Shown: piece after piece, positions 53,501 to 63,558 of the stretch
Layout of the letters: every line of letters starts with the position of its first letter
How positions within the stretch are numbered: position 1 is the first letter of the stretch
NCBI GenBank assembly: GCA_963383645.1
Contig: OY726569.1
Coordinates: forward strand, 29,668,599 to 29,732,598
Direction of reading: 5' to 3'
DNA from: Muscardinus avellanarius
Lineage: Eukaryota; Chordata; Mammalia; Rodentia; Gliridae
DNA: 64,000 bases
The notes under the pieces: model-generated
What the model was told of the DNA's origin: nothing
The model's database searches: none
Seen by the model: the letters and a program-made list of their open reading frames with translations, nothing else
Made by a program: the position numbers and the translations under genes

Positions 53501-55089
53501 ATGGGCCTGTGATCTGCTGAGCAATTCTCCTTCCCAGGCACTTTTCTCTCCACTCACCCCCTCCCATCCCTCCTGCAGTCTTTGCCCACTTTCTACGTGT
53601 GGTTCTCACAGTCCGTGGCCATCTCAACCCAACTTCCAATTCCCCCTCCTCCTTTAACCACGCTTAGGCTTTTCCCATTAAAAAAAAGAAGGAAGAAGAA
53701 GAAGGAGGAGGAGGATGAGGACGAGGACGAGGAGGTGTTTGAGCACCAGTAACATAAAACATAACACAACAGAACACAAAACAACAACAAATAAAAAGCT
53801 CAACCCTGGTTCTACACTCTTCCCAACATAAATTAGGTGCTGGTATGGCTTCCCTTTCCCTCACCTGCACCTCTCCCTGAGGTGGTCACTAATAAGCAAG
53901 GTATCCTGGTTTTCTTCCCTGTGTCCTCCCTCCCCCTCTGGAGGGCATGTTGGCTGGGGCGAGGCCTGTGGGCCGGACAGTTGGCGGTTTCCCTAAATCA
54001 CACCGTACTGGTGGTTGCCCTATCCGCTGGGCAGGTCAGGGGCCTCAGAGGCCTCTGTGCCCTCAGACTCCTTCTCCCAGAGGACTCTGTTCCTTGCACG
54101 TGGCAAAGGAACACCGTGTCCTGGCCACTCACCACAGCCAGGGGCTTCTTCCTGCCCTGGCCACTGCCCCCCAGTGAGCTGCGAGAAGGGGCCCCGAGGG
54201 GCGGCGTGCCCACCCCCACTCCCGCCTCTGAGTTCTTTCTGATTTCAGGTCCTGGGCGTGAATGTGAAGGCCCCGGCCCTGCTGCTGAGCCGGCTGCTGC
54301 CCCACATGGAGAACAGGGGGTGAGGACCCGGGAGGAGGGGGTCTGCGTGCGTTGGTGGAGGTTGCTGGGGAGATGGCAGGTGCATCCTTTGGGACATGTT
54401 CTGTTTCCAGACCGACCTCTTCCCCGGGGGACGTGACAGTCAGGAGAGAGGCATTTGTTGGGGGAGGGTCAGGACTTTCTGTCACCTCAGGGAACGGCAG
54501 GGACTTTAGCCCCTTCAGAGGCAGCTGCGGGGACAAAGTGTCCAGAGTGAAGCAGCCTGCAGTCTCCAGCTGGGATTCCCTAAGTCCTGCCCTCCTCTGC
54601 GGGACACCTCGCCTGTCCCCCTGCTGGGAGAGGCACTGTGGCTCATTCCTTCTCACCTTTTCTTGGACAGCCTGGCTCTTCTGTGTCCTGTGGCACCCAG
54701 GGCCACGCCAGGTGGGACTCATAAGTGACACCCTGGTTCCATAGAGTCTCTGACGGAGGAACATCGCTTGGGGCCGCTCTCTGGGAACTCTGCCTCTCAG
54801 CCATGCGGTCCTGCCCAAGGGACAGCACTCTGGTTGTGCTTATTGGGTGGCTGTGACCATTAATTTAAAAATCCGGCTCCAGCCAGGCATGGTGTTGCAC
54901 ACTTATAATCCCCGTGCTTGGGAGGCTGAGACAGGAAGATTGTACAGGTTCGAAGCCTGGCTCAGCTACTTAGTGAGGCTCTCAGCAACTTAGTGAGACC
55001 CTGTTTCCAAATAAATTATAAAAAAAATAGGGCTGAAGTGTAGCCCAGAGGTAGAAAGCCCCTGGCCTCTGGGTTCCACCCCACAGTAC

Positions 55090-55129
<40 letters not shown>

Positions 55130-55204
55130 GGCTCCATCTCCATGTTCCATGTTCCAAAGAGTTCCCTAACCTTCTATGCCTTTCACTCTGAAGCCTGGGC
55201 TAGT

Positions 55205-55260
<56 letters not shown>

Positions 55261-57464
55261 GTACTGGGGGTGGAACTCAGGGGCTTTTCTACCTTAGGGC
55301 TATACTCCCAGCCCTATTTTTTTATACTTTATTTGGAAACAGGGTCTCACTAAGTTGCTGAGAGCCTCACTAAGTAGCTGAGGATGGCTTTGAACCTGTG
55401 CAATCCTCCTGTCTCAGCCTCCCAAGCACCGGGATTACAAGCGTGCGCCACCACGCCTGGCTTTGGTCTGGTTTTCTTTTAGCATGAAAGTGTAATTCCC
55501 TGGCTCAAATGTTCTCGTAACTGAACTCATCTCTCATCTCTCTTCCCCTCACAGGGGAGGCTCCGTGGTCCTGGTCTCATCAATGGTGGCTTATCTGCCA
55601 GTACCAGTGAGTGTGAGATTCTCAGGTAGGGCTGGGCGAGGCCCAGCCAATTTGGTTTCTTGTAAGGACCCGTGGTGGGGTGTGGGAGATCTGAGTGTCC
55701 CAGATAAGTGGAATTTAGATGTGTACCACCAGCATAATACCCTGAATGCTACAGACCAGGGATTATAACCTTATTTTGCCCTAATATTTCTGAACCCAGA
55801 ACAGAAGGCCATTTGACCAGGGTAAGCATAGTTGGTTTGCATTATTGCAAGGACTGGGCCATGGGTCTCCTCATTCTGGTTTCCTGACCGAATGTCGTAA
55901 ACCTCAGAGCAGCTTTCTGTGTGTTCAGTTTGGGCGTGCACGGCAGCAACTTGTTGACATTTCCCCAAGTCTAGAGAACCCCTTCATCTTGAAATAGCAG
56001 TCCTTGAAAATTATCGTAAGGTGGCAAGGAGGGTTTTTGACTCAGAGTCACAGCTTTGCCTATTTGGGTGAGACCCCTTCCTTCCCTGCCGACTGTCTTA
56101 GTCTCCTTCCTTTTGCTTCTCAGAAGCTGGGAGTCTACAACACCAGCAAGACTGCCCTGTTGGGCCTCTGTAAGTCTCTGGCCATGGAGCTGGCTCCAAA
56201 AGGCATCCGAGTGAACTGCATCGCGCCAGGAGTGATCAAGACTGACTTTTCAAAAGTGGTGAGGAGGTCCAGTAGCTCCCACTTCCCACCCCTGACGCTG
56301 GTGGTCCCTCCCTGGCTGGCTCCTGTCTGAACTGAGGCCCACAGAGACGGCACACTCAGGCTGGAGCCTGGCCCAGGCCCGTCACTCAGGAGCTCTGCCC
56401 TCCGGCCTCAGGACCAGCAGACCAGCAGCCTCTCCCTTGCCTGCAGGAGAATGGGGTCTCTGTCCTCTGTGGGGGCACAGACCAGAGTTTTGCCTCACTG
56501 TCAGAGGCGGTGGGTGTCTATTTTAGTCCCTTTTCCATTGCTGTCACCAGAATATGTACAATGAACAGCACAGAGGAGGAGCGGTTGTATTTGGGCTCAT
56601 GGCTTCTGTAGTTCAGTCCATAGTGCGCCAGCTCCAAGGCAGACATCATGGTGGCATAGTACGCGGTAGATGATAGCATCTCATGGTAGCAGAAAGCAGA
56701 CCAGAAAGCGACCAGGAATGAATAGGGTCCCCAAGGCCACACCTCAGTGACCTACCTTCTGCCACACCCATGTGCCTAAATTACCACCTAGTGAATCCTT
56801 TCAGATTATTAATCCCTCAGTGGATTTATCCACCAATGAGATTAGAGCCTGAATTCAGTTATTTCTTCCATGAGTCTTGTTATACGGGGGACATGTTTTC
56901 AATACACGAGCCTTTTGGAGGACATTCCAAACCCAAACCCTAACATTGGCCATGATGCTTTTCCTACCTTCTGCCTAACACAGGCTCTGAAATCTTTCCC
57001 TAGGTGAAAGAACTACCACACTTGCTACCTAGCCTGAACAAACTCTATGAACTGCAGCGGTAGGTACAGCTGTTGAGGTGTGTGTCTACTTAGAGGGAAA
57101 GATCGATTTCAAGAAGAGATAAACCCTAAATCTTCCTCAAGTCTATTGGCTGTTTTTCTTATCTGATGTGTGAAGATAGCACAGTTCTGGGTTGGGGACA
57201 GGTGGGTGGGCGTGATCCCACCATGACCCATGAGCCTGGAGAGGTATTGCTTTATCAGGGTGAATGCGAGGCTCTCTCTGGTCCAGCGGAACCTGAGGTC
57301 AGAGCTCGACACTGCGAAGGTCATCACCCCGGCTCTGCTCTCTTTCCTTCAGGCCCGGGGAGGCGGAGGAATGCTCAGGGATCGTGTCCTTCCTGTGCTC
57401 TTCAGACGCCTGCTACATCACTGGGGAGAACATCGTCGTGGCCGGCTACTCCCCTAAGCTGTGA
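50448..57464 (+). CDS. DHRS2: DHRS2 (HEP27), short-chain dehydrogenase/reductase, 8 coding exons
   Basis: Classical SDR that uses NADP(H) to reduce carbonyls; the human protein reduces dicarbonyls, is imported into mitochondria, and after cleavage of its N-terminus can stabilise p53 by binding MDM2 (established for human HEP27). Joining 50448-50587, 51871-52048, 52858-52959, 54249-54319, 55555-55606, 56124-56258, 57004-57059 and 57353-57464 gives 281 residues (human 280). Landmarks: cofactor motif TGSTKGIG (42-49), SSRR NADPH-type loop after beta-2, helix Asn145 (NVKAP), catalytic Ser173 (LVSS), and Tyr186-x-x-x-Lys190 (YNTSK). All introns are GT-AG and phases match. Diagnostic DHRS2 words are [18 protein letters not shown] and ENIVVAGYS. 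Odd points: the usual NNAG motif is C-V-A-G (119-122), and the tail SPKL is not a canonical peroxisomal signal, unlike DHRS4 (SRL). DHRS4 was considered and rejected on these words. Confidence 0.95.
50588..51870 (+). other. DHRS2 intron after the start-codon exon
   Basis: 1.28 kb, free of recognised SINEs. Open frames here (e.g. 50614-50865) have no support. Confidence 0.8.
51871..52048 (+). CDS. DHRS2: DHRS2 exon: Rossmann alpha-1 to beta-3
   Basis: 178 bp; acceptor 'tctgcctgcag', donor 'cacg|gtgaga'. Encodes the end of the cofactor motif and '[20 protein letters not shown]', up to '[10 protein letters not shown]'. Notably GC-rich. Confidence 0.96.
52858..52959 (+). CDS. DHRS2: DHRS2 exon: beta-4 region
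   Basis: 102 bp, exactly 34 codons, phase 0 at both ends. Includes '[17 protein letters not shown]', where the SDR NNAG motif is replaced by CVAG. Confidence 0.95.
52960..54248 (+). other. DHRS2 intron with a GAA/GGA tract
   Basis: 1.29 kb; a purine repeat of about 50 bp at 53683-53732 is the only simple repeat. Confidence 0.8.
54249..54319 (+). CDS. DHRS2: DHRS2 exon: helix with catalytic Asn
   Basis: 71 bp; 'gatttcag|gtcctggg' and 'acagggg|gtgagg'. Encodes [20 protein letters not shown] and the start of MENRG; Asn145 is the tetrad asparagine. Confidence 0.94.
54881..55121 (+). mobile_element. B1-dID SINE, type A, in a DHRS2 intron
   Basis: Perfect 14-bp duplication 'aaaaatccggctcc' (54867-54880, 55122-55135). 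The A run near 55091-55126 is about 36 long, a sign of a young copy. Confidence 0.93.
55203..55462 (-). mobile_element. B1-dID SINE, type A, with (CTTT)n tail, in the same intron
   Basis: (TTTC)14 at about 55205-55260, then complete unit. Opposite orientation to the SINE 80 bp upstream. Confidence 0.9.
55555..55606 (+). CDS. DHRS2: DHRS2 exon: beta-5 with catalytic Ser
   Basis: 52 bp; acceptor 'cccctcacag', donor 'acca|gtgagt'. Encodes [17 protein letters not shown]; Ser173 lies 13 residues before the catalytic Tyr. Confidence 0.93.
56124..56258 (+). CDS. DHRS2: DHRS2 exon: active-site Tyr/Lys
   Basis: 135 bp, 45 codons. Encodes [20 protein letters not shown] and [17 protein letters not shown]. 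Acceptor 'gcttctcag', donor 'gtg|gtgagg'. Confidence 0.95.
56515..56947 (-). mobile_element. MaLR-type LTR in DHRS2 intron
   Basis: 'cccttttccattgctgtcac' at one end and 'ggaggacattccaaacccaa' at the other follow the antisense MaLR LTR order. Confidence 0.6.
57004..57059 (+). CDS. DHRS2: DHRS2 exon: variable substrate-loop segment
   Basis: 56 bp; acceptor 'tctttccctag', donor 'cagcg|gtaggt'. Encodes 19 residues (with the split Arg) ending YELQR, the same length as in the human protein although the residues differ, as expected for this loop. Confidence 0.88.
57353..57464 (+). CDS. DHRS2: DHRS2 terminal coding exon
   Basis: Acceptor 'ctttccttcag'. Encodes [27 protein letters not shown] and ends PKL-stop (TGA 57462-57464). 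Confidence 0.95.
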
Positions 57465-57634
57465 AGACAGCATGTGGTCCAAGAGTGGGCCTGTGGTCCT
57501 CAGTGGAAAATGGGGAGTATGGTGGGGAATGGGGAGATAGGGAACCTTCACGTTTCCTTAGGGTCCAGGGGCATTTAGGGAAACTTGCTCAGGAAATAAG
57601 AATGAAGGCAGGTGTTCAAAACTTTTCATTTGGA

Positions 57635-57640
57635 AATAAA
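57635..57640 (+). terminator. DHRS2: DHRS2 poly(A) signal
   Basis: AATAAA 171 bp after the stop codon, with cleavage expected near 57655 and a TG-rich stretch ('ctgggtgtattcctggcttgt') downstream. Confidence 0.8.
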
Positions 57641-57664
57641 CATGTTTGGAAAGTTCTAATCTGG

Positions 57665-58211
57665 GTGTATTCCTGGCTTGTAATGTATGAGCAGTGCCCT
57701 GACCTGCAGGCCTCGTTCTTGGATCAGACACTTCCCTTGTCATTGTCTCTCATCCATAACAATTTTTACCTTCCCTCCCTCCCTCCCGTCATCCCTTTCT
57801 CATGACACTGGAGACTGGGCAGGATGCTTTCCATCTGCCCCTCGACATCCATCCTCTATGCCTTCTCTCCTGTTCCTTGCCTCGGAGGGCCTGGAGGGAT
57901 GTTTCTAAGTCCCTTGACCTCTGCTCCCAGTTGGTCAATTGAGGGCAGAGGAGGCTGTGGTCAGAGGCTGCCATCTGTGACTTGTTCTGTCTTCCAAAGG
58001 CTGTACCTCTGGACAGGCAGTGCCTTCCACACAGGTAGATTTCCAGTTACTCTGGCCTGTTCCTGCAGGCCTAGGGGTGGTCATGGTTCCCTATTGTTGT
58101 TAGACCAAGGGTACCGCTCTCTATCTCCATATCTTCCTGGATGCTTTAAACCTTGTCCATTCATTTGTGAATGCTTTTTTTTTTTAATTACGTTAATTTT
58201 GAAAAAATTTT
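57665..58211. other. DHRS2 3' flank
   Basis: Unique-looking; no feature recognised. Confidence 0.45.
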
Positions 58212-58414
58212 TGCAGTACTGGGGATGGAACTCAGGGGCATTCTTCCTCCAAGCTATACCTTCCAGCCCTATTTTTAATTCTTTATTTTGAAGCAGGGTC
58301 TCACTGAGTTGCAAAAGGCCTCACTAAGTAGCTGAGGCTGTCCGTGAACCGTTATCCTCCTCTCTCAGCCTCCCGAATGCTGGGATCACAGGTGTGCGCC
58401 ACCACGCCTGGATG
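58212..58414 (-). mobile_element. B1-dID SINE, type B
   Basis: Complete; left half ends 'ccaccacgcctgga'. Confidence 0.88.
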
Positions 58415-58420
58415 AAATTT

Positions 58421-58608
58421 TTATTATATTTTTGTGGTAATGAGGTTGAACCCAGGGGCACTCTATTACTATAACTATATTTCTTGCCATTTAAATTTAT
58501 TATTTTGAGACAGAGACTAGCAAAATTGCCCAGGCCTGGCTTCAAATGTGTAACACTCCTGCCTCAGCCTCCCAAGTAGCTGAGATTACAATTTTCACCA
58601 CTTGCCTT
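58421..58608 (-). mobile_element. ancient B1-dID-type SINE
   Basis: Diverged; left half keeps 'cctgcctcagcctcccaagt'. Confidence 0.7.
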
Positions 58609-58620
58609 ATTAGTCCTTTA

Positions 58621-58807
58621 ATTTTTTTTTTGTACTGGAGATGAAACCCAGGGGCCTTATATCTTCAGGCTACACCTTTAGACCTATGTTATTTCTTATT
58701 TGGAAACAGGGTCTCACTAAGTTGTTGAAGCCGGCTTTGAACCTGTAATTATCTTGTCTCAGCCTCCCAAGTACTGGGATTACAAGTGTGTGTTACCACA
58801 CCCAGCT
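58621..58807 (-). mobile_element. B1-dID SINE, type A-like
   Basis: Right half 'cttcaggctacacctttaga', shortened left half. Confidence 0.85.
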
Positions 58808-58814
58808 GTCCTTT

Positions 58815-59400
58815 AATTTTTGAAAGAATTTTTTTTGCTTCTTATAGAATTCTTGGTTTACAAATTTTTTCCTTTCAGCATTTCAGAGAGGTCATTTTAT
58901 TGTCTTCTGGCTTCCATAATTTTTGATAAGTCTGTGTAATTCTTAGCTTTGTTCCTTTTTTCTGTAATGTATCTCCCTCACTTGTGTCTTCCCTGTTCTA
59001 TGAACAATTTTAAGATTTTATTTTCAGTGTCACTGATTTTTAACAATTTGATTTTGATATGCCTTGGTTTTATTTTTCCATCTGTTTATTCTTCTTGGGC
59101 TTTGTTTTCCCAGGTCATATGTGTTTTATAGTTTCTTTAAAATTTTTAAAACTTCAGCCTTTACTTATTAAATTCTCATTTGTCCTACCCTTTCTCCTCT
59201 CTCCCTTTGGAATTCCAATTACAAGTATGTCACACTACTTTACATTAGCTTACAGGTTATTAAGATAACCTGGTAACTTTTTCCAGTTTTTTTCTCTTTG
59301 CCTCATTTTGAGTATATTCTATTGATATATCTTAGAGTTCTCTGATCTTTTCCTCTGCAGTGCCCAATTTGTGATGAATGCTTATATTTAAGAGAGTATA
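58815..59400 (-). mobile_element. Ancient L1M fragment (ORF1 side)
   Basis: The + strand shows 'attgtcttctggcttccata', 'tttgatatgccttggtttta', 'ccctttggaattccaattac' and 'tattgatatatcttagagtt', the antisense ORF1 order of old mammalian L1M elements. No frame remains. Confidence 0.6.
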
Positions 59401-59499
59401 TATTCCATCTCTGAAAGTTCCAAGCAATATCTAACTTCTAGAAGGCTGGGAAATACATGCCATACCTACATGCTCAGAGAGAAAAGAAAAACAAGTCTG

Positions 59500-60215
59500 C
59501 CACGCGGCCCATCCTGGATTCCCTCATTTGTCAGTCTCAGTAGTCTGATACCCGCTTCCCTCTTCAGTTTCATCTCCCGCCACACTTCCTCTCTTGTCTT
59601 GTTCCACTCACACTGGCCCTTGGACACATCCTCAAACAGAATCTCTTCACACGCTTTTCTCTTTGCCTGGAGCACTGTCTTTTCATGTTCCCTATCCCAC
59701 CCCACCCCCATTAGCTCTCAGATCAAATAGCAGATCTTCTCAGACACTTTCCCTTGACTACCTTATTTATTTATTTATTTTATTTTTTTGGTGGTACTGG
59801 GGGTGGAACCCAGAGGCTACCTCCAAGCTATACTCTCAGACCCATTTTATATTTTATTTGGAAACAGGGTCTCACTAAGTTGCTGAGAGCCTCACTCAGT
59901 AGCTGAGGCTGGCTTCGAACCTGTGCGATACTCCTGTCTCAGCCTCCCAAGTGCGGGGATTACAAGCGTGCACCACCACGCCCAGCATTGGCCATGGCCA
60001 CCTTATTTAAAGTTACTCCCACACCAGTCCTTTTCTGTTTTCTTCACAGTAACTTTAACTCTTTTATCATATTATTTTTATTTGAGCATTTACTTTTTTT
60101 AAAAAAATTCAATCAAATGTAGGTTCCACAAGACCAGGCACTTCATTAGTCTTTTTCATGGCTAGCCAAATAAAAGGTGCCCAATAAATTTTCTTTTGAA
60201 CAAATGAACTGCCAT
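59500..60215 (+). mobile_element. L2 3' end, split by a SINE
   Basis: Order as in L2: 'ctttgcctggagcactgtct', 'tctcagacactttcccttga', then after the SINE 'caccttatttaaagttactc', 'gtaggttccacaagaccagg' and 'aggtgcccaataaattttct'. Confidence 0.7.
59768..59986 (-). mobile_element. B1-dID SINE, type A, inside L2
   Basis: Target duplication 'accttattta' (59758-59767; 59999-60008), with a few extra bases at the 3' side; (TTTA)n tail. Confidence 0.88.
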
Positions 60216-60491
60216 CTCTTTCTGGCTCAGTGATTCTCCTGCTCACACTTTCAGATGGAGGAAATCTCGTGCAAGACTCATAAATCGAACAGGACTTACT
60301 TTAGCAGGCATCACAAGTAGATCCAGCACTTTCAGTTCTGGGCTAGAGGATATTTTTACTTCTCTGATGCCCCATTGGCCCCTTAACTTCATTCATTCAT
60401 ACATTCATTCACAAATACTCTGCCCTTCTCACAGGCCTGGTTTCCCTGATATGGGTTTGATATACCTATGCATGCATGTGCCTCTGATTTA

Positions 60492-60524
60492 TTTTATTTA
60501 TTTATTTATTTTTATTCTATTCTA

Positions 60525-60564
<40 letters not shown>

Positions 60565-60770
60565 TTTTGGTGGTACTAGGAATGGAACCCAGGGGCTTTC
60601 TACCTCTGGGCTATACTCCCAAACCTGTTTTATATTTTATTTGGAAACAGGGTCTCACTAAGTTGCTGAGAGCCTCACTAAGTAGCTGAAGCTGGCTTTG
60701 AACTTGTGCGATCCTCCTGTCTCAGCCTCCCAAGCGCGGGGATTACAACCGTGCGCCACCACGCCCGGCT
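60492..60770 (-). mobile_element. B1-dID SINE, type A, with target duplication
   Basis: Perfect 15-bp duplication 'tgtgcctctgattta' (60477-60491, 60771-60785). Tail expanded to (TTTA)n and (TTA)12, about 75 bp. Confidence 0.93.
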
Positions 60771-60785
60771 TGTGCCTCTGATTTA

Positions 60786-61196
60786 ATTCAGAAAGTTCAC
60801 AAGCGGTAACTGTTTATTATCAGGCTTATTTACCAGCTTGCACCTTACAGTTGTGCCCTGTAGCTAAGGGCTATTTTTTCCCCAATAAATCCTATATGTT
60901 CAACATCTGGTTATTTGTTTGTCCAGATGAGTTACCAAGTCATTCTGCCTTAGCACTCACCCTCAGAACGGCGCAGCTCAGGACGCACTTTGTAACATGG
61001 AGTGCTGGAGCTGGGTATGGCCTGGAAGCTGCAGTTCTATACAGGGTGGTGTAACTCAGAGCTGGGCATAGCCTGCTCTCCACAGCTCCCAGAACCCTTC
61101 TTGATGACCTCTTCTCTCAGGCTCCCTTACTTCCAGGGCTACTTATATCCTCTTCCCTTACAAAACTGCTTTTACTTTACATCAAAATAATTTGGA
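60786..61196. other. intergenic, nothing seen
   Basis: No repeat or exon recognised. Confidence 0.4.
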
Positions 61197-61416
61197 TTTT
61201 TTTTTTTTTTTTTTTTTGCGGGTCTGGGGGAGGAACCCAGGGGCATTCGACCTCCGAGCTACACCTCCTGCCCTATTTTTTATTCTTTATTTTGAAACCG
61301 GTCTCACTGAGTTGCAAAGGGCCTCACTAAGTAGCTGAGGCTATCCGCAAACCGTGATCCTCCGGTCTCAGCCTTCCTAATGCTGGGATTACAAGCGTGC
61401 GCCACCACGCCCGGCT
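61197..61416 (-). mobile_element. B1-dID SINE, type B
   Basis: T(22) tail and near-intact unit ending 'gccaccacgcccggct'; 'ttgg.attttt' on both sides. Confidence 0.9.
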
Positions 61417-62632
61417 TGGGATTTTTTTTTTGAAGAAGAGAAAACAGGACATTTTCATTTCTAGTGTTGAGTTTGACTTTCTCTTGTCTTGGGCAGAAGT
61501 TAATGTGTAGTTTTTGTTTGTTAGAGATGCAAGTAATTTCTGTCTAAAAAGACAGACTATCCCAAGGGGTTTTTAGATCAGTTTTGTGCCTAACCCAGCA
61601 ATCTGCATCTAATATTCCCTATAAATATCTAGCTTCTCAAAAGCTCTTTAAGCTGGTTGTAACATTTTATTTTTTCCCTCAGTAATTAATAAGTCAAATA
61701 AAATTCTGACGCCAGCTCATTTTATATTTGTATGAGAGATATGATGTTATCTTTTAAAAATTATACTTTAGTGCTATTTTTCATGTGCAGGAGAGACAAA
61801 GAGAAGAGGATATTAGCTTTTGCATTAGAACCATTTTTATTAATTATGCTGCCAAACTTCTCCCTCCTTATTGTTTACCCTTTACACACAAAAATATATT
61901 TATTCTTTCTTTTTTATAAAGGGAAAAACGGTCTATTCTTTTGACACGAGGTAGGTGTCCAAGAAGGTCTTCCAAAAGGGAGAAGGGGCCTCAGCTCAGC
62001 CCCGGCAGGTTCTTGACTTACAGAAAGGAATTTCAGGGTATGTCAAAAGAAGCACAAACAGATTTATTTGAGAAAATGACATTCATTCAGGGAAGCAAGT
62101 TAGAGAGTGGGAGAAATGGGATACTGGAGAGGGAGATGTACTTTTGGGGTCACGGGCTTTTCTTTCTAAAGGGAACTTGAGAGATGGGGACAGGAGAAGT
62201 GCGTTGGGGGTGCGCGGCGTCCGCTGTAAGCTCAGTTCTCTCACTCATGGGGCACCAGGTGGGTCGCAGTGGTCCCTGCTTCTTCCAGGATCTCTGGTTG
62301 ACATCATCCATTGAATAGATCATGTTTGGAATATGCCCATATTTAAGTCTCTAACGATATTTTCCCTTGGTTTTATTTAGACTAATCAAAACACACGGTG
62401 TAAACTAGCAATGTGTGTAGGCGTTAATCACCAAGACTCACAATACTCTGAGATTCAAGGACTTTTTAAGAGTTTAAGGCCTGGAGAGATACAGGCATGG
62501 GAAGTAAAGGTGAAGGTGTTTGTGGAGCATCTGATATTTAAAGTTACAGTTTCTTTTCCCTCCCCTGTTGGTCTCCTTTCTACCTGTCCTTATTTTATCT
62601 ACCATATATCACTTTATCATTCTGTAGCTGCC
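61417..62632. other. intergenic, no confident feature
   Basis: The part at 62050-62210 ('agatttatttgagaaaatga') has a weak antisense-LTR look, not callable. Confidence 0.4.
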
Positions 62633-62645
62633 TCAACAAAGTAAT

Positions 62646-62858
62646 TTTTTGTGTGAGGTACTGGGGATGGAACCCAGGGGCATTCTACCTCTAAGTTACA
62701 CTCCCAGCCCCATTTTTTATTCTTTATTTTGAAACAGGGTCTCACTGAGTTGCCGAGGATCTCACTAAGTAGCTGAGGCTGTCCGCGAACCACGATCCTC
62801 CCATCTCAGCCAACCAAATGCTGGGATTACAAGCGTGCACCACCTACCATGCCCGGCT
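62646..62858 (-). mobile_element. B1-dID SINE, type B, with target duplication
   Basis: Perfect 13-bp duplication 'tcaacaaagtaat' (62633-62645, 62859-62871). Confidence 0.93.
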
Positions 62859-62871
62859 TCAACAAAGTAAT

Positions 62872-63406
62872 ATAAAAAAGGTATCTAAAATGTTGCCTCA
62901 GACCACATATCTGACACTGTAATGGAAAATATCACGAATACATCAAGTTGATGGTAGATGGGTGTGACATTTCGTGCCTTGCCAGGTAACCACAACGACA
63001 AGAAACTAGTTCTTTGGGCTTTCCTACCAACTCCTCCGTGCCGCAAAGTTGTGACCTCTGCCAGGCACTTCAGGATCCCCACCAGCACCTTACCTCAGCT
63101 CTAACGAGCTCTCCAAGTAAGTGAAGGCTTCCAGCTGTAACAATTCTGCACAGACTTTCTCTGGTATCACCATAGAAACAAGGCCCTCGGTGTGGAAATA
63201 AAAACCACATTACAACGAGGAAGACTGCTGTGCAATGTGGATTAGTGAGCTGAGCAGCAGACAGGGTGGGACTTGAAATAGGAAGAAACTGAGTGACAGC
63301 AGGGCAGCTGGAGGAAGGAGACAGGATGGATTGCTGGTCTCAGAACACAGAGACAAATGTATAATATTTGCTCTATGTGCCTGATTCTGTTTAGTTGTTT
63401 TGTTCT
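62872..63406. other. intergenic, nothing seen
   Basis: Unique-looking. Confidence 0.4.
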
Positions 63407-63558
63407 TGTTACTGGGGATTGAATTTAGGGGCATTCTATATTTGAGCTACACCCACAGCCCTTTTAATTTTTTATTTTAGAGTTTCACTAAGTTGCTACA
63501 TGCTGGCCTTACACCTATGATCCTTCTGTTTCAGCCCCCAGGTACTGTGCCCAGCTTG
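63407..63558 (-). mobile_element. B1-dID-type SINE, shortened
   Basis: Right half 'ggcattctatatttgagcta' and a shortened left half. Confidence 0.75.

Noticed and set aside
54129..54818. 229-codon minus-strand frame inside DHRS2
   Set aside because: Overlaps the exon at 54249 and intron sequence; composition reflects GC-rich DNA without stops, with no recognisable domain.
50448..57464. Assignment to DHRS4 instead of DHRS2
   Set aside because: The exon 51871 resembles DHRS4, but [26 protein letters not shown], the YELQR loop and ENIVVAGYS are DHRS2-type, and the SRL tail is absent.
58949..59268. Hydrophobic frames that look like membrane proteins
   Set aside because: T-rich antisense L1M sequence produces Phe/Leu/Ile-rich translations by composition alone.
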